DNA of 64,000 nt from contig NZ_CABVOU010000027.1 of assembly GCF_902500215.1 (NCBI RefSeq), positions 124,001 to 188,000 of the forward strand. The letters are read 5' to 3'. This document shows, in pieces, positions 61,371 through 64,000 of the stretch. Made by a program: the position numbers and the translations under genes. Source of the DNA: Halomonas lysinitropha. GTDB taxonomy: Bacteria; Pseudomonadota; Gammaproteobacteria; Pseudomonadales; Halomonadaceae. How positions within the stretch are numbered: the first letter of the stretch is position 1; each line of letters starts with the position of its first letter. Below the pieces are notes generated by a model. It was given only the letters and a program-made list of their open reading frames with translations. It was not told the DNA's origin and did no database searches.

Positions 61371-64000
61371 GCCTGGCCTCCCTTGCCCTTGTCGCTATTT
61401 CCCTTCTTCTCCCTCGGCTTGCGTACCGCGTGTAATAGCGGGGCGTAGAGCCGCTCGGCCAGCTCGGCAAAGCCGCCACCTTCCGACGACTGGACCAGCG
61501 CCTCGAGCGCCGGCCACTGGCGCATCAGGTAGGGGTCGCGGCCGCGCTCGCCGTGGTCGCCGTTGTAGCCGCTGCCGTGGAAGGCGGTGTCCAGTGCCTT
61601 CCAGGCCTTGGCGTCCTCCTCGCTGGCCCTGCCGGCGAGGCAGCGGGCCATGGCATCGGGGGTGCCGCCCTTCTCCAGCCAGGCGAAGGCGGTGTCCCGG
61701 GCCAGCGGCAGGGGCGTGGCCATGCCGAGCTGCCAGGCCGCGGCGATATCGGCGAGGTGCGCCCGGGCCGCGTCCGCGGGCAGCGGGGCCAGGGTGCCGC
61801 CGCCGGCACGGGAGAGCAGCCGGGTGGTCATGGGCCCCTCCAGCTGGCCGGCGAGGTGGGCCACCCAGGGTGTGAGCCAGTGCTTCCAGTGGTACTTGCC
61901 CTTGTGCACCAGGCTGCTGGTGGTGAGCAGCACCCGGCAGCGCTCGCCGGCCTCATTCACGCGTAGCTCGCCCAGCCAGTCCTCAAGCGCTAGGCCCTCG
62001 CCCAGCTCCCCTTGCAGGTCCAGCGAGACACCGAGCGGCTCGTCCATGGCGTGGGGCCACGCCTCGAGCACCTGGCGGTAGTCCGCGAAGAGGGTCTCCA
62101 TGGGCTCGACGAGCTTGTCGCGCATCTGCTCGGCGAAGCCGCCCATGGCCAGGCGCCCCTGGCGCTCGAGCCGCTCCAGGGTAGCCAGCATGGCGGGCTC
62201 ATGGGGCTCGCCGGCCTCCACCGCCGTGCGGCTCGCCTCGATCAGCGCGTGCTGCAACTGCCAGTGGTCGAGGCCGTCCAGGGTGAAGGGCTCGTGGTCG
62301 AGCCGTTCCATGGCCTCCGTTTCCAGGTGGACCTTGAGCCGGGTGTTATAGAAGGCCTGCACCGGCGCCTTGAGGAAGTTGCCCAGCTGGGCCAGGGTCA
62401 GCGGGCTTTCCTGCCGGTAGGGAGGCAGCGGCGGCTCCGCGGCCGGGGCCGGCGGGGGCTCGGCATCGGGGCGGTGCAGCTCGCGCCACTCGTGGGCGTA
62501 GGTGGCAAGGCTGGATCCTTCGCGGAAGTACTCCGCGCTGAACGGCTGCAGCGGGTGCTCGGTGGTCAGCGCGGCCAGCAGCGCCTTGCCGTCGGTATCG
62601 TCGGCCTTTCCGGCCAGCCGCCAGCCGCGGGCCAGGTGGTCGCGCAGCTGGCCGAGCAGCACCGAGGGGGGCTGCTCGCTGTTGTCGATGATGCTGCGCC
62701 CCACCCAGCTGATGCTCAGTCGGTCGCGGGCCGAGAGCAGCGCCTCGAGGAAGAGGTAGCGGTCGTCCTCGCGTCGCGAGCGGTCGCCGGGGCGGTAGTC
62801 CTGAGCCATCAGGTCGATGTCCAGCGGGCGCTGCACCCTGGGGTAGTCGGCGTCGTTCATGCCCAGCAGGCAGACGTGGCGGAAGGGAATGGCCCGCATC
62901 GGCATCAGGGTGGCGATGTTCACCGCCCCGGCCAGGAAGCGCTGGGAGAGGCTCGCCTCGTCCACCTGGGCAAGCCAGTGCTCGCGCACCACCGAGAGCG
63001 GCAGGGGCTCGGTGAGCCCGGCCTCCTCGGCGCTCTCCTGCCAGGCGTCCAGCGCCTGCTCGAGGCGGGTCAGCGCCATCAGGTCCTGGTCGGCCTCGGC
63101 CAGGAAGCAGGCTTCCATCAGGCCGCGCAGCCGCTCGCCCCAGGTGGCCACGTCGCAGGGCTCGGCCAGCGTCTGCCACTGGGCCTCCAGGGTGTCGATG
63201 AGGGCCACCAGGGGGCCGGCCAGCGCCGCCTCCAGCCCGCCGATGTCGTCATAGGGCTCGATGCCCTGCCAGTGGCCCTCGGCGGCATCGCCCACCGCAT
63301 AGCCGAGCAGCAGCCGGCGCAGGCCGAAGGCCCAGGTGTTGGCGGTGAGGCCTTCCGGCAGGTCGAGGCTCTGGCGCTGGCGGGCGTCGAGCCCCCAGCG
63401 GATGCCGGTGCCCTCAATCCAGCGGCGCAGGGTGGGCAGGCCGCTCTCCGGGATGGCGAAGCGCGCGCGGATGGCCGGCACCTCCAGCAGGTCGAGCAGG
63501 TCGCTCACCGAGAGGCGCAGCTCCGGCAGGCGCAGCAGCTGTTCCAGGGCGATCAGCAGCGGCAGGCGGTGGCGGCTGGCCTGGTCGGAGAGGGTGAAGG
63601 GGATATGGCGCGGATCGTCGGGGTCGAGGCGGCCGAACACCGCCTGCACCGCGGCGGCGTACTGGTCGACGTCGGGCACCATCACCAGGATGTCGCGGGG
63701 CTTGAGGGTGGGGTCCTCGCTGAAGGCGGCGAGCAGTTGGTCGTGGAGGATCTCCACCTCGCGCAGGGCGCTGTGGGCGACCTGGAAGCGCAGGGAGCGG
63801 TCGCGGGCCGGGTCCATGGCGGGCCAGGTCTCGCGGGTCTCGGCGAGCGGGCGCAGCTCGAGGATGTCGTCCTGCAGCTGGCGCAGCAGGCTGGGTTCGG
63901 CCTCACCTTTTCCCTTCTCCAGCGGTGAGTCGAACAGGTCGATGCGCAGCGCCTCGCCCTCAAAGAGGCCGCGATAGGCCTGCTGCTCGTCGAACTCGTC
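61367..64000 (-). CDS. recC: Exodeoxyribonuclease V subunit gamma, C-terminal part (5' end outside window)
   Basis: 878 codons visible and the frame is still open at the window edge, so the gene continues beyond 64000; the ATG at 63817 is internal. RecC marks are QLQDDILELRPLAE, RSLRFQVAHSALREVEILHD, ILVMVPDVDQYAAAVQAVFG, HIPFTLSDQ and HVCLLGMNDADYPRVQRPLD. RecC holds RecB and RecD and scans for Chi. The stop overlaps the recB start, completing the recC-recB-recD operon on the minus strand. Confidence 0.95.
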   Translation of the reverse strand, partial: DEFDEQQAYRGLFEGEALRIDLFDSPLEKGKGEAEPSLLRQLQDDILELRPLAETRETWPAMDPARDRSLRFQVAHSALREVEILHDQLLAAFSEDPTLKPRDILVMVPDVDQYAAAVQAVFGRLDPDDPRHIPFTLSDQASRHRLPLLIALEQLLRLPELRLSVSDLLDLLEVPAIRARFAIPESGLPTLRRWIEGTGIRWGLDARQRQSLDLPEGLTANTWAFGLRRLLLGYAVGDAAEGHWQGIEPYDDIGGLEAALAGPLVALIDTLEAQWQTLAEPCDVATWGERLRGLMEACFLAEADQDLMALTRLEQALDAWQESAEEAGLTEPLPLSVVREHWLAQVDEASLSQRFLAGAVNIATLMPMRAIPFRHVCLLGMNDADYPRVQRPLDIDLMAQDYRPGDRSRREDDRYLFLEALLSARDRLSISWVGRSIIDNSEQPPSVLLGQLRDHLARGWRLAGKADDTDGKALLAALTTEHPLQPFSAEYFREGSSLATYAHEWRELHRPDAEPPPAPAAEPPLPPYRQESPLTLAQLGNFLKAPVQAFYNTRLKVHLETEAMERLDHEPFTLDGLDHWQLQHALIEASRTAVEAGEPHEPAMLATLERLERQGRLAMGGFAEQMRDKLVEPMETLFADYRQVLEAWPHAMDEPLGVSLDLQGELGEGLALEDWLGELRVNEAGERCRVLLTTSSLVHKGKYHWKHWLTPWVAHLAGQLEGPMTTRLLSRAGGGTLAPLPADAARAHLADIAAAWQLGMATPLPLARDTAFAWLEKGGTPDAMARCLAGRASEEDAKAWKALDTAFHGSGYNGDHGERGRDPYLMRQWPALEALVQSSEGGGFAELAERLYAPLLHAVRKPREKKGNSDKGKGGQA

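Noticed and set aside
62012..63928. 638-aa plus-strand open frame opposite recC
   Set aside because: RecC motifs are unambiguous on the minus strand; the opposing frame has no recognisable domain.

Overview
The window reads as chromosome of a high-GC gammaproteobacterium, most probably a Halomonas-type member of the Halomonadaceae. The grounds are a Halomonas-like NhaD Na+/H+ antiporter, the complete astCAADB arginine-degradation operon with two AstA paralogues beside a Pseudomonas-type ArgR regulator, FabV as enoyl-ACP reductase, and DUF3422, DUF3581, DUF1499 and squalene-synthase genes of the kind usual in this group. No rRNA, tRNA, CRISPR array, transposase or prophage gene was seen. Species cannot be fixed from sequence alone.

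Layout. 1-3.5 kb: end of a MoxR ATPase, DUF58 and TgpA-like transglutaminase operon. 3.5-7.9 kb: glutathione peroxidase, small hypotheticals, fabV, ArgR-like regulator, methyltransferase. 8.1-14.4 kb: ast operon with start/stop overlaps. 14.4-16.9 kb: stomatin/NfeD pair and a TRIC-type channel. 17.2-22.6 kb: a minus-strand operon of a small periplasmic binding protein, a porin, a GGDEF-EAL protein and an AT-richer exosortase-type acyltransferase. 22.9-37.1 kb: NhaD, a large AsmA-like protein, DUF3581, a tandem Usp protein, a CorA remnant, DUF3422, a membrane diguanylate cyclase, DUF1499, the LemA/TPM operon, NfsA and YgjV. 37.1-44.7 kb: a fimbria-like operon (two DUF4402 subunits, a periplasmic chaperone, an usher-like protein), divergent from a large OmpA-domain protein. 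44.8-55.1 kb: metallophosphoesterase, a voltage-sensor-like protein, CbiX-like and ABM proteins, a TetR/MFS pair, squalene/phytoene synthase, racemase, a GAF-PAS-GGDEF protein and DUF427. 55.1-64 kb: recD, recB and the 3' part of recC.

The most interesting signal is a clear cyclic-di-GMP class I (GEMM-I) riboswitch on the minus strand at about 42.03-42.11 kb. It lies in the leader of the DUF4402 chaperone/usher-like operon, so surface-fibre production appears to be controlled by c-di-GMP at the RNA level. The window also encodes three GGDEF proteins, one with an EAL domain. A Shine-Dalgarno-occluding helix downstream of the aptamer suggests translational control, and two hairpins between the subunit genes suggest graded expression.

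A second theme is repeat insertion into recBCD coding sequence. Two related REP-like palindromes sit in frame in recD. A roughly 125-bp element with inverted ends, a GGGTCAGACCCC-type repeat and a small tandem repeat sit in frame in recB. A G/C homopolymer block near 48.06-48.11 kb is either an assembly artefact or a very unusual tract.
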